Shown: piece by piece, positions 32,024 to 40,294 of the stretch
Layout of the letters: every line of letters starts with the position of its first letter
Numbering within the stretch: the first letter of the stretch is position 1
Source: an uncultured Candidatus Berkelbacteria bacterium
GTDB lineage: Bacteria; Patescibacteriota; UBA1384; CAILIB01
Direction: 5' to 3'
Length of the DNA: 45,680 bases
NCBI GenBank assembly: GCA_903834195.1
Contig: CAILIB010000045.1
Coordinates: 1 to 45,680, forward strand
Notes under the pieces: model-generated
What the model was told of the DNA's origin: nothing
Databases searched by the model: none
What the model saw: the letters and a program-made list of their open reading frames with translations, nothing else
Program-made: the position numbers and the translations under genes

Positions 32024-32962
32024 ATGGACCAGCTTTCTGCCTTCCTCCACACACCTGCCTGGGAACGTTTCCAGCGCGCAATTGACGCACCAGTACAACG
32101 GTACGCTGATGAGCTGTATATCCAGCATTCGATCCCCCGTGGGCACTACTGGCAATCTTCACGGTGTGCAATTTCTACCAAGTGGGAAATTCCTGATTTT
32201 GCCAAACAAGCTTGGTTTCTTCGTCTTGATCCCGACATGCAGACATCGTCTGAAAATCTTGAAAAGTACGCCAAAGATCACTCACTTCCCCTCTTGTCTA
32301 CAACCGCCTTTCAGCCCCGCCAAACCTCGGTAGTTACCCTCGATGACGAAGAGACTGTTCTTTCGCGTATGAAAGCCAAGTTTCGCTACAACATGCGCGT
32401 CGCCGAAAAACATGAAGTTATAATAGAACTTCATCATACTAATGTTCTTGAGCAATACCCCCGCTTTTGGAAGCTCCTTTCCGAAACCGCAGAACGACAA
32501 AATTTCCGTACCCACGGCAAAGCCTACTACGAAAGTATGATTCGTGAGCTTGAAAAAGATGGTATGGTCCACATGGGTATTTCAACAATCGATGGCGAAG
32601 ACCTCGCCATAATTCTCGTAATTACCTGTGGAAATGTGGCAACCTACCTGCACAGTGCTTCTTCGCTCGTACGGCGTGAAACCAAATCACTCAATCTCCT
32701 CCACTGGAATATGATTAAGTGGGCAATGGAAAATGGTATTACATTATATGATCTCTGGGGCACCCACGCTGTTCAAGATGAAAACGGTGAATGGAACGAG
32801 ATAAAGGACCATGCCTCAGCCGGCACTACCTACTTTAAACTTGGGTTTGGCGGAACAATTCACGAGTACCCTGGCACGTATGATCTTGTCTTACGCAAAA
32901 TTCCCTATACACTCTACACAAAGGTCCGGGCAATCCGCAGTCGTAAACGCGCATTCCAATGA
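32024..32962 (+). CDS. FemAB-like aminoacyltransferase
   Basis: A 312-residue protein of the FemABX/peptidoglycan bridge-forming family, which transfers amino acids from aminoacyl-tRNA to lipid II or a related acceptor. It has two GNAT-like halves. Visible features are LSRMKAKFRYNMRVAEKHEV (acceptor-site region), HGKAYYESMIRELEKDG, and YLHSASSLVRRETKSLNLLHWNMIKWAMENGITLYDLWGT, the last a typical family motif. GTTYFKLGFGGTIHEYPGTYDLVL closes the second domain. The start at 32024 fits the leaderless promoter. The gene overlaps murE by 4 bp (ATGA), placing cross-bridge formation with stem-peptide synthesis. The amino acid added is not predictable. Confidence 0.85.
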   Translation: MDQLSAFLHTPAWERFQRAIDAPVQRYADELYIQHSIPRGHYWQSSRCAISTKWEIPDFAKQAWFLRLDPDMQTSSENLEKYAKDHSLPLLSTTAFQPRQTSVVTLDDEETVLSRMKAKFRYNMRVAEKHEVIIELHHTNVLEQYPRFWKLLSETAERQNFRTHGKAYYESMIRELEKDGMVHMGISTIDGEDLAIILVITCGNVATYLHSASSLVRRETKSLNLLHWNMIKWAMENGITLYDLWGTHAVQDENGEWNEIKDHASAGTTYFKLGFGGTIHEYPGTYDLVLRKIPYTLYTKVRAIRSRKRAFQ

Positions 32963-34341
32963 ACCCGATCAAGAGTCTCAAAAAGCGTCTTCGTGGCCAT
33001 GTGAGCCGCAAACAACTCAACGCTTTTCACTTAGCTGGTGCAGTTGCAGCTAATATCAAGTACCGTTTTCCAGCTCGAAAGATGCTGGTTATTGGCGTTA
33101 CAGGTACAAAAGGCAAGACAACCACTTGTTACTACATTGCTTCAATTCTCGAAGAAGCCGGTTACAAAGTTGCCATGGCTACCACTGTGAATTTTCAAAT
33201 TGGTGAGAAAAAGTGGATAAATGATCTGAATAAAACAGTTCTTCCTCCCGATCAACTCTTCGACTTTTTCCGTCAAGCCAACGATGCCCGGTGTGACATT
33301 ATGGTTATGGAAGTCACTTCACATTCTATTGAACAACAGCGTATCTGGGGAATACCGTTTCGCTACGTCGGCTTCACCAACCTAAGTCACGATCACCTTG
33401 ATTACCACGGCACAATGGATGCCTATCGCGATGTAAAACTACGTCTCTTTCAAAAGAAGAGTCCCAAAGCATGTGCCAGTAACGCCGATGATCCTGTTGG
33501 AAGATACTTTTTGGAACACACTAAAATTCAACGCCGCTGGAGTTATAGCACCGAGTCAGCTGACATGCCGATCAATGCCACAGATCATCTTTGGGCTGAC
33601 AAGATTTCTGCCAATTCTTCTGGTGCAAGTTTCACGTTGCGCACATTAAACGAAGAAGGCCGAGTTGTTCTCCAATTACCAGGCCGTTTTAATATTGAGA
33701 ACGCCCTGTGTGCTGCCGCACTTTGTATGAACCTCAATCTACGACTCGGTACTGTTATTGCAGGACTTGAAAAAGTTGACCGCGTACCCGGCCGTCTTGA
33801 GCGCATTGAAACACGCAAAGGCTTCTCAGTTTTGATCGACTACGCGCACACGCCTGATTCTCTCGAAAAACTCTACAGCACCCTCCGCCCAGATATCCGT
33901 GGCCGCATGATTGCAGTTTTAGGTGCTACCGGCGACCGAGACAAAACCAAGCGCCCAATTATGGGTGCGCTGGCCGCCCGTTTTTGCGACTATGTCATTC
34001 TTACCGATGAAGAACCATACACCGAAAACCCTCAAACGATTATTGATGAAATTGCACGTGGAGTTCCGCGTGGCCGTACTCTTTTCAAAGCTAATAAACC
34101 AGATACGACCAAGCGCATTTTCAAAGATGAAAATGAAACCGGCGAAGGCGTCTGGTGGTGGCGCATGCTCGATCGCAAAGCAGCTATCGACTATGCAATC
34201 AGCCTTGGGAAAATGGATGATATCATTCTTGTTACCGGCATGGGAGCTCAAAAGTTCAAGATGGTGAATGATGAAAAATCTCTTTGGGACGAACGTGCAA
34301 TTATTGAAGAAATTCTGCACAGCCGAAAACTACTCGACTAG
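32959..34341 (+). CDS. murE: UDP-N-acetylmuramyl-peptide ligase, MurE type
   Basis: An ATP-dependent ligase that adds the third residue of the peptidoglycan stem peptide. The 460-residue protein has the P-loop VTGTKGKTTTCYYIASIL, MEVTSHSIEQQRIWGI, TNLSHDHLDYHGTMDAY, PGRFNIENALCAAAL, DYAHTPDSLEKLYSTLRP and GATGDRDKTKRPIMG. The pocket that reads the third residue is usually DNPR in diaminopimelate enzymes. The matching region here is TDEEPYTENPQTI, with Asn-Pro retained but Arg replaced by Gln, so specificity is uncertain. It overlaps the FemAB-like gene by 4 bp and ends 9 nt before polA. Confidence 0.9.
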   Translation: MNPIKSLKKRLRGHVSRKQLNAFHLAGAVAANIKYRFPARKMLVIGVTGTKGKTTTCYYIASILEEAGYKVAMATTVNFQIGEKKWINDLNKTVLPPDQLFDFFRQANDARCDIMVMEVTSHSIEQQRIWGIPFRYVGFTNLSHDHLDYHGTMDAYRDVKLRLFQKKSPKACASNADDPVGRYFLEHTKIQRRWSYSTESADMPINATDHLWADKISANSSGASFTLRTLNEEGRVVLQLPGRFNIENALCAAALCMNLNLRLGTVIAGLEKVDRVPGRLERIETRKGFSVLIDYAHTPDSLEKLYSTLRPDIRGRMIAVLGATGDRDKTKRPIMGALAARFCDYVILTDEEPYTENPQTIIDEIARGVPRGRTLFKANKPDTTKRIFKDENETGEGVWWWRMLDRKAAIDYAISLGKMDDIILVTGMGAQKFKMVNDEKSLWDERAIIEEILHSRKLLD

Positions 34342-34350
34342 CTATATATA

Positions 34351-36495
34351 ATGGCAAATTCTACCCTTCTTATCGTTGATGGAAATGGCCTGTTCTACCG
34401 CGCCTATCACGCGTTTCCTAAGGATCTCACCACACCAAAAGGTGAGTATATTGGTGCAGTGTATGGGTTTACCCGTATCTTTCTGAGTACCATCAAAACT
34501 CTGAAACCAACTCACGTAGCCGTGGCGTTCGATTTAAAGGGTGATACATTTCGCCATACCCAATATCCGCTCTATAAAGCGACACGCGATAAAATGCCCG
34601 AGGATTTGGCCGCACAGATTCCCCGAATGTGGGAAATCGCCCAAAAAATGGAAGCCCCGATTTACAGTGCTGAAACCTTTGAAGCTGACGACTGTATCGG
34701 CACAGTTGCAGCTCAGGTAGTAAAAAATGATCCTGATACAAGAGTTGTTATTCTTTCGGGTGATCAAGATTTGATTCAACTCGTGAACGATCGAGTTTCA
34801 ATGTACGCGCCAGGCATTTCACCGAAGAAGCCGACAATGTACACACCTGAAAAAGTTCAGGAAAAGTACCAGTTTGAGCCCCGTCAGATGATCGATTATA
34901 AGTCTCTCCGTGGCGACCCATCGGACAACATTCCGGGTGTTAAAGGAGTTGGTGAAGTTACTGCTACCCAGCTTATCCAGACGTATAAAAGTCTTGATGG
35001 TCTGTACGAAGCTGTACATTCAGGCAATACCGAAGGTATTAAACCAGGTATTCTCGCAAAGCTCATCGGGCACGAAGCAGACGCGCGACTTTCATACAAG
35101 CTCGCAACAATTTGTACCGAAGTTCCGATTTCAATTGATCTCGATGCCTGCCGTTTGGAATTGCAACATCCAGAACATTTGGTTGGATTATTCCAAGAAC
35201 TTGGGTTCAAGAGTTTACTAACTGAACTTCCCACCAATCACCGAATTTCGGCCGAAGCTCACGATGTATTTTCTAACGCCGAATCCGAGACTCCTGCTGA
35301 AGAAGTCTACAAAAGTCGTAGCGAAGAAATAGACGACCAGCTTGCGCCAATCCTACGTGAAATGGAAGCTACAGGTGTAAAAGTAGACCTTGCCTACCTG
35401 AAAAATCTTGAAAACGAGTACACTACTGAGATTACTTCATTAATCACACAACTTCATACAATGGCTGGTGAGGAATTTAATCCTGACTCTCCTCAGCAAG
35501 TTGCCCACGTTTTGTACGAGGTTTTGAATATTCCAACGACCAACATCCGCAAAGGTAAACTTGGCTTCACAACCGATGCTGCCACCCTAGCTGATCTTGC
35601 TCCCGACTACCCAATTTGTGCCCTACTTCTCACCTATCGCGAGCTGACTAAATTACAGAATACCTATATTAAACCTCTGCAAGAATTGGGTGATGAGAAC
35701 GATCGGATTCATACGTCCTATGCTCCGGATACTGCTACTGGACGTGTTTCTTCCCGCAATCCAAACTTGCAAAATATTCCAGTTAAAACTGAGCAAGGCC
35801 GCCGCATTCGTCGCGCCTTTATTCCTGAAGATGGCTACACGTTTGTAGCCGCCGATTACTCTCAGATGGAATTACGGGTTGCTGCCCATTTGTCTCGTGA
35901 CCCTGCGCTTATTGCAGCCTTTAAAGCTGGTGGTGATTTTCACGCCGAAACCGCAGCTAAAATGGGCGTGGATCGGCGTACCGCAAAAGTAATTAACTTT
36001 TCGATTTTATACGGCAAAGGAGCCTTCGGCTTTTCCCAAGATCTTGGAATTAGCATGAGTGAAGCGCGCGATTACATTGATCAGTATTTCAAAACATTTC
36101 CCCAACTGAAAAAGTTCCTCGATCAAACTGTTGAATCAACCAAAAAGCTAGGCTACGCCGAAACACTGTATGGGCGCCGCAGATATCTACCAGAAATCAT
36201 TTCAGGAAATTATCTCCAGCGTAGCGCTGCTGAACGTGAAGCATTGAACTTGCCAATTCAGGGTACACAGGCTGATATTCTCAAAGATGCAATGTGTCAT
36301 TTAGCCGGCGCACTGAAAAATACTGGCATTCGCATGATTCTCACAGTGCATGATGAACTTGTTCTCGAAGTCCCCGATGCAAAAGTGAACGAAGCATGTC
36401 AAATTCTTGAAAAAGAAATGACCGGCGTAATCGAGTTACTTGTACCAATTAAAGTTGAGGTGAAGACTGGTAAAAACTGGTCAGATACCAAATAG
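34351..36495 (+). CDS. polA: DNA polymerase I lacking a proofreading domain
   Basis: A repair and primer-removal polymerase. The 714-residue protein has an intact N-terminal 5'-3' exonuclease (LLIVDGNGLFYRAYHAFP, AVAFDLKGDTFRH, AETFEADDCIGTVA, ILSGDQDLIQLV, GDPSDNIPGVKGVGEVTA) followed by a short linker and the family A polymerase domain: DYSQMELRVAAHLSRD (motif A), RRTAKVINFSILYGKGAFGF (motif B) and TVHDELVLEVP (motif C). E. coli Pol I has 928 residues. The ~200 missing residues correspond to the 3'-5' exonuclease, whose DEDD motifs are not found. It is read with murE and ends within a palindrome that also covers the next gene's stop. Confidence 0.95.
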   Translation: MANSTLLIVDGNGLFYRAYHAFPKDLTTPKGEYIGAVYGFTRIFLSTIKTLKPTHVAVAFDLKGDTFRHTQYPLYKATRDKMPEDLAAQIPRMWEIAQKMEAPIYSAETFEADDCIGTVAAQVVKNDPDTRVVILSGDQDLIQLVNDRVSMYAPGISPKKPTMYTPEKVQEKYQFEPRQMIDYKSLRGDPSDNIPGVKGVGEVTATQLIQTYKSLDGLYEAVHSGNTEGIKPGILAKLIGHEADARLSYKLATICTEVPISIDLDACRLELQHPEHLVGLFQELGFKSLLTELPTNHRISAEAHDVFSNAESETPAEEVYKSRSEEIDDQLAPILREMEATGVKVDLAYLKNLENEYTTEITSLITQLHTMAGEEFNPDSPQQVAHVLYEVLNIPTTNIRKGKLGFTTDAATLADLAPDYPICALLLTYRELTKLQNTYIKPLQELGDENDRIHTSYAPDTATGRVSSRNPNLQNIPVKTEQGRRIRRAFIPEDGYTFVAADYSQMELRVAAHLSRDPALIAAFKAGGDFHAETAAKMGVDRRTAKVINFSILYGKGAFGFSQDLGISMSEARDYIDQYFKTFPQLKKFLDQTVESTKKLGYAETLYGRRRYLPEIISGNYLQRSAAEREALNLPIQGTQADILKDAMCHLAGALKNTGIRMILTVHDELVLEVPDAKVNEACQILEKEMTGVIELLVPIKVEVKTGKNWSDTK

Positions 36496-36560
36496 TACTT
36501 CCATCGCACTGTCCTCAACACAAAAATGTGTTTGCGGAGGTGCTCAATAAGTACTATTTG
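36489..36560. repeat. Palindromic structured element, copy 2, between convergent genes
   Basis: A 12-bp perfect outer stem (36489-36500 with 36549-36560) includes the polA stop codon in its left arm and the stop of the convergent gene in its right arm. Inside are CCATC, GTCCTC, an inner hairpin AACACA-AAAA-TGTGTT, and TGCGGAG. The constant segments match copy 1 at 6654-6731, whereas both stems differ in sequence yet stay paired. Confidence 0.65.
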
Positions 36561-37414
36561 TGACCACCTAATGCGAATTCGAGGCGGCGAGCAAACGCCT
36601 CAGGCAACGGACGAACAGGATACGACGACAGCGTATTCACTTCCTGTTGCGTAATCTGCATCCACCAGGTACTTTCTTCACTCATCTCATTAAGCGAAGT
36701 GTGAAGCGTAAAGACAAAATCTTGGCCATGGTACTCAGTATGCAACGAACGGAACAGGGTTCGCATTAGTCGAGCAATATCTTGCCGTTCATCCTTACTA
36801 ATCTTTTCAAAAGTTGGCTGAGTACGTTTTGGCAAAAACCAGACTTCTTTTTCAAACAATGGCGCAGAGGGCACATACAAATCACCAGCGTCATTATTAA
36901 GAATAATAAACGCACGCTCTTTTGCGCGGAGTTTTGCAACTAATTCTGTCTGCAACACAACTTGCGAACCAGCAATTGGATGACTTGTGGAAATCAAATC
37001 CCCTACACGCAAATACGCGGGACCAGCAGTGCGCTGCATAGCTGTGGAAAAACTAAATTTTACAAAGTGAACGTATGGGTTCTGGTACACCTGCATAATG
37101 CGTTGCTGAATCAACATGAGCCAAGCATCCCACTCCCGTATTTCCCATTCAGACAAGGAAAACTCACCCGTATAGAGCATTGTTTCTGCTTCACCCACTG
37201 GCGGCTGACTCTGGTACAGCAAATCATCTGCAACCTGAGCTCGCTTTTCAGGAGGATCCATAATAAACGGCTGACGCGGGATGGTTGCCGCAACAAAGTG
37301 CTGAGTTTTACCAATATCAAGCAAGTGACGATCGGTTATATCAATGTCAGTTAAGCTGTGCGCGCCAAGAAGCACCCACTGATTGAAGACCGGATTGTAG
37401 CGGTATATGTTCAT
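36554..37414 (-). CDS. GalT-like HIT-superfamily protein with altered active site
   Basis: A 286-residue protein resembling galactose-1-phosphate uridylyltransferase. Evidence: the N-terminal RYNPVFNQWVLLG, which corresponds to RxNPLTGEWVLVSP, FVAATIPRQPFI, and an HIT-like segment ISTSHPIAGSQVVLQTELV. The family active site reads HPHxQ, in which the second His is the nucleophile. Here the sequence is H-P-I-A-G-S-Q, so the nucleophile is missing. It may be a binding protein, or a phosphorylase with another mechanism. WWMQITQQE near the C-terminus retains the second-domain pattern. A TATCAT box lies 14 nt upstream of the ATG. Confidence 0.6.
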   Translation of the reverse strand: MNIYRYNPVFNQWVLLGAHSLTDIDITDRHLLDIGKTQHFVAATIPRQPFIMDPPEKRAQVADDLLYQSQPPVGEAETMLYTGEFSLSEWEIREWDAWLMLIQQRIMQVYQNPYVHFVKFSFSTAMQRTAGPAYLRVGDLISTSHPIAGSQVVLQTELVAKLRAKERAFIILNNDAGDLYVPSAPLFEKEVWFLPKRTQPTFEKISKDERQDIARLMRTLFRSLHTEYHGQDFVFTLHTSLNEMSEESTWWMQITQQEVNTLSSYPVRPLPEAFARRLEFALGGHK

Positions 37415-37450
37415 AGTAATCTTAACTCATGATACGGCAGTCGGGTGGCA

Positions 37451-37479
37451 TTGCACAAGGAGCCACTCTCTGGTAGAAT
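37451..37479 (+). promoter_or_regulatory. rpsT promoter
   Basis: TTGCAC at 37451-37456, a 17-nt spacer, TAGAAT at 37474-37479 preceded by TGG. Expected start near 37486, with a 28-nt leader that has no SD site. Confidence 0.6.
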
Positions 37480-37514
37480 TGCTCTGATCTTCACTTATTT
37501 AGTTCGTACAAAAA

Positions 37515-37859
37515 ATGCCTGTACTCAAATCATCCAAACGCTCACTTCGCACCGCAAAACGCCGTCACGAGGAAAATCTCGTCACGAAAGAACTCTACAA
37601 AAAAGCTGTTAAAGGAGCCAAAAAAGCTCTTCAAACTGGTGCTGAAGGTATGAATGATCTGTTCAGCAAAGCTCAGAGCGCGCTTGATCGTGCTGCAAAA
37701 AAGCACACCATTCACCCAAACAAGGCTGCTCGTCTTAAGTCTCGCATGGCTAAGCAAGCATCTGGTATCGTAGCTGCTCCTGAAAAGAAGCGCACAACTG
37801 CTAAGAAAGCTGCTCCAAAGAAGACTGCTGCTAAAAAGACACCTTCAAAGAAGAAGTAA
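37515..37859 (+). CDS. rpsT: Ribosomal protein bS20
   Basis: A small-subunit protein that binds the 5' domain of 16S rRNA. The 114-residue protein begins MPVLKSSKRSLRTAKRRHEEN, matching the bS20 N-terminus, and has the helical core with KKHTIHPNKAARLKSRMAK. After residue ~88 there is an added Lys/Ala/Thr tail (KKAAPKKTAAKKTPSKKK). Low-complexity basic tails of this kind are common in small genomes and may bind RNA. The gene stands alone between a good promoter and a strong terminator. The convergent upstream neighbour is the GalT-like gene. Confidence 0.92.
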   Translation: MPVLKSSKRSLRTAKRRHEENLVTKELYKKAVKGAKKALQTGAEGMNDLFSKAQSALDRAAKKHTIHPNKAARLKSRMAKQASGIVAAPEKKRTTAKKAAPKKTAAKKTPSKKK

Positions 37860-37874
37860 GTTCTGCAGAAGATT

Positions 37875-37898
37875 GCCCCGCTCCGGCGGGGCTTTTTT
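37875..37898 (+). terminator. rpsT terminator
   Basis: GCCCCGC (37875-37881), loop TCCG, GCGGGGC (37886-37892) and six T. The clearest intrinsic terminator of the window. Confidence 0.9.
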
Positions 37899-37910
37899 GT
37901 GCTCTCATAA

Positions 37911-37939
37911 TTGACTATCAAAACATTTTTTGTTAGGTT
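37911..37939 (+). promoter_or_regulatory. Sigma-70 promoter, extended -10
   Basis: TTGACT at 37911-37916, a 17-nt spacer, TAGGTT at 37934-37939 preceded by TGT. It drives the 37972 gene with a ~26-nt leader that contains the SD site. Confidence 0.65.
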
Positions 37940-37971
37940 TCAGGTAGCTCAGTAAGCTAAGGAGGCTGAAC

Positions 37972-38502
37972 TTGCTACGAGATGAAAATCACAGAAAACG
38001 GCCGATTATCTGTCGGCTTTTTGCACAAGACCGTTATGTTGATGATGTTCCTTCAGAGAACGGATTCTCCATGACTATGGATGGGGAAGCAATTTGGGTA
38101 AGTTGTAAACCCAATATCACTTACCCAACGGTAATCCAAACTGATCTCCCATGCTTCCAAAGCAAAGGGAAACCTGCACATGTTTCAGACAACGATTTTG
38201 ACGCCGATTATCAATACGCAAAGGCACAAATCAATGAATGGAAGGAGTATTTAATCCAGGTAACACTCGTTGCACTATCATTCTACAACGAGGTTCAACA
38301 ATCTAGTTGGAAAACCAAGTACAAACTCCAAGTAAATGCGAAACGTGTTACTGTGACACTTTCCGCCGACCGGGAAACGCAGACTATCGAACTCCCTGCA
38401 CTCATTCTTGACACGTCTACCGTGCTAAAAATCACCACAAGTGCAAAATTAAATGGTCAGCACTTGATGCAACAACTCAGAAAAGAAGCAGGAATGATCT
38501 AG
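37972..38502 (+). CDS. Hypothetical protein (176 aa), TTG start with strong SD
   Basis: I do not recognise this protein. It has 176 residues, no signal peptide and no membrane helix. Residues ~75-105 form a helix-rich stretch (YAKAQINEWKEYLIQVTLVALSFYNEV), followed by alternating strands (VTVTLSADRETQTIELPALIL). The start is TTG, chosen because AAGGAGG (37959-37965) lies 6 nt upstream and the promoter position agrees. With its own promoter and terminator it is a single-gene unit, resembling the genes at 5389 and 43392 in style. The SD-led start contrasts with the leaderless starts of nearby core genes. Confidence 0.6.
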   Translation: MLRDENHRKRPIICRLFAQDRYVDDVPSENGFSMTMDGEAIWVSCKPNITYPTVIQTDLPCFQSKGKPAHVSDNDFDADYQYAKAQINEWKEYLIQVTLVALSFYNEVQQSSWKTKYKLQVNAKRVTVTLSADRETQTIELPALILDTSTVLKITTSAKLNGQHLMQQLRKEAGMI

Positions 38503-38517
38503 TCATGTCAACGACCA

Positions 38518-38541
38518 AACTCCGCCCAGCTAGGCGGAGTT
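38518..38541 (+). terminator. Terminator hairpin
   Basis: AACTCCGCC (38518-38526), loop CAGCTA, GGCGGAGTT (38533-38541), then ACTTATTTTATT. A 9-bp perfect stem with a loose T-rich tail. Confidence 0.7.
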
Positions 38542-38551
38542 ACTTATTTTA

Positions 38552-38581
38552 TTGCATATTGTTCACATTGAGTTGTATGAT
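38552..38581 (+). promoter_or_regulatory. Leaderless promoter of the RHH-manC-manB operon
   Basis: TTGCAT at 38552-38557, an 18-nt spacer, TATGAT at 38576-38581. The ATG at 38590 is 8 nt beyond the -10 box. Confidence 0.55.
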
Positions 38582-38589
38582 AGTGTCAT

Positions 38590-39225
38590 ATGTATCGCGA
38601 ACGACTCACCATCACGCTCGACAGCGAACTTCTCTCTGCAGTTGATGCAACTGTAGACCACTCACAGTTGCGCAATCGCTCCCACGCAATAGAGCATGCC
38701 CTTCGAGAAGGACTCGCTTTGCACGAACTCACCACTGCAATTATTTCGATCTCAGGAAACAGCACAGAAAAACTTCCTGAACTCACTACTCTCCTTGAAC
38801 ATCTGCCCATTTTGTCATACCTTGTAATTGCAACCAGTAACGATCTGACTGCTCAGGATGCTGTCCGAAGCATTATTTCCCTCACCCACAAACACGCCGA
38901 AACAATTCCGGGTGATTTTGGCACTGGCGCCGCTCTCCTCCTCAACAAAGCCCGTCTTACTACTCCGTTCCTATACATCCAACTTTCACCAAAATTAAGT
39001 CTTCCAACCAGTCTTGCTGCCCCATATATTGCGCACCGACGAGGTACTTCACTGGTCACCCACTTAATAAGACCAGTTTCCCAAGACAGTTTTGTACAAA
39101 CTGGAATTTCTCTATTTAACCCTGAAGCAATCGAGTACATCCCGGCCGGACTTGCTTCATTAGAGGAAACCACCTTCCCGGCCCTCCTTAAAGCAGGTAA
39201 AATAGGCACATATGTCACACAGTAA
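38590..39225 (+). CDS. RHH-domain protein fused to a degenerate nucleotidyltransferase-like domain
   Basis: A 211-residue protein. Residues 1-45 (ERLTITLDSELLSAVDATVD, then NRSHAIEHALREGL) match a ribbon-helix-helix DNA-binding domain of the CopG/NikR type. The remaining part resembles sugar-1-phosphate nucleotidyltransferases. FVQTGISLFNPEAIEYIPAGLASLEETTFPALL corresponds to the 'N-A-G-I-Y-V-F-x-P-E...S-L-E-x-x-x-F-P-x-L' stretch of that family. The N-terminal GGxGTRLxPLT loop and metal-binding aspartates are absent, so the domain is probably a ligand sensor rather than an enzyme. It overlaps manC by 14 bp. A transcription regulator of the mannose operon that senses sugar nucleotides is the inferred role. 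Confidence 0.65.
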   Translation: MYRERLTITLDSELLSAVDATVDHSQLRNRSHAIEHALREGLALHELTTAIISISGNSTEKLPELTTLLEHLPILSYLVIATSNDLTAQDAVRSIISLTHKHAETIPGDFGTGAALLLNKARLTTPFLYIQLSPKLSLPTSLAAPYIAHRRGTSLVTHLIRPVSQDSFVQTGISLFNPEAIEYIPAGLASLEETTFPALLKAGKIGTYVTQ

Positions 39226-40294
39226 CCGCTACATCATCATTATTGCTGGAGGTGCTGGCACTCGCCTTTGGCCTCTCAGTCGTTCCGATAGTCCAAAACA
39301 GTTCCAAAAACTGGCTGGCGAAGACACTCTGATCCAACACATGGCCAAGCTTGCTGAGCAAGTTGTTCCCGCCGATCACATTTGTGTTATGACCGTCGAC
39401 CGCTTTGCTGAAACTGTACATGAGCAACTGCCAAATATTCCTAAAGAGAATATCTTTACTGAACCTGCTCGGCGCGATAATGGCCCTGCTATTGCCCTGG
39501 CCATGCTCCACATGGCGCACCGTGATCCTGACGCCACAGTTGCTTTTATCTGGTCCGATCAGCTTATCCAAAATCCTGCAGTATTTGGTGATACGCTCAG
39601 CGCAGCTCTAACCGCAGCTGAAAAATATCCTGAACATACTGTTCTCTGTGGTGCTAAGCCAACTTCACCTGAAACCGGCTTTGGCTACATTCAAATGGGT
39701 AAGGAACTTACTCAGTACAATGATGTTCCAGTCTTTGAAGCCAAACGTTTTATCGAAAAACCAAACTACGCCACCGCCCTCGAATTTGTCCGCTCTTGGG
39801 AGTACCTCTGGAATATGGGCTATCACGCAGTGCGCGTACAAACGTTTCTCAAACATCTTTTGGCAGTAAATCCTGAACTTGAAAATGTCATAACCCGTCT
39901 GCGCACAGCTGTTGAAACAGGCAGTGCAGCTGAAATTGCCACAGCGTATGAGGAAATGCCAAAAATCTCAATCGACTTCTTATACACCCAAAAGCAAAAG
40001 GATATTCTCGTTGTACCGGCTGATATGGGTTGGAGCGATGTCGGTAACTGGAACATTCTGCACGATGTAATGAAAAGAGGCAACGAAAGCCTGGTAACGC
40101 GCGGACCGGTGCAAACCGTAAACAGTACCGACAGCCTCGTTATCGCTAAAGATCGCCTAATCGCCACAGTTGGTATTAAAAATCTCATCATTGTTGATAC
40201 TGGCGACACCATTCTTATTATGAACAAAGATGCGGCTCAAGAATTAAAAACTCTGAACGCACAAATTGCTGAAACTAACCCGGAGCTCTTATGA
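39212..40294 (+). CDS. manC: Mannose-1-phosphate guanylyltransferase
   Basis: Makes GDP-mannose from GTP and mannose-1-phosphate for glycan synthesis. The 360-residue protein has the nucleotide-binding signature IIIAGGAGTRLWPLSRSDSPKQF, EPARRDNGPAIALAM, FIEKPNYATALEFV and the distal motif ADMGWSDVGNW. It has the length of a single-domain ManC without the C-terminal isomerase domain. It overlaps the preceding RHH gene by 14 bp and manB by 4 bp (ATGA), so all three are translated together. Its product probably feeds lipid-linked or surface glycans built by transferases such as the GT-C-like protein. Confidence 0.93.
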   Translation: MSHSNRYIIIIAGGAGTRLWPLSRSDSPKQFQKLAGEDTLIQHMAKLAEQVVPADHICVMTVDRFAETVHEQLPNIPKENIFTEPARRDNGPAIALAMLHMAHRDPDATVAFIWSDQLIQNPAVFGDTLSAALTAAEKYPEHTVLCGAKPTSPETGFGYIQMGKELTQYNDVPVFEAKRFIEKPNYATALEFVRSWEYLWNMGYHAVRVQTFLKHLLAVNPELENVITRLRTAVETGSAAEIATAYEEMPKISIDFLYTQKQKDILVVPADMGWSDVGNWNILHDVMKRGNESLVTRGPVQTVNSTDSLVIAKDRLIATVGIKNLIIVDTGDTILIMNKDAAQELKTLNAQIAETNPELL

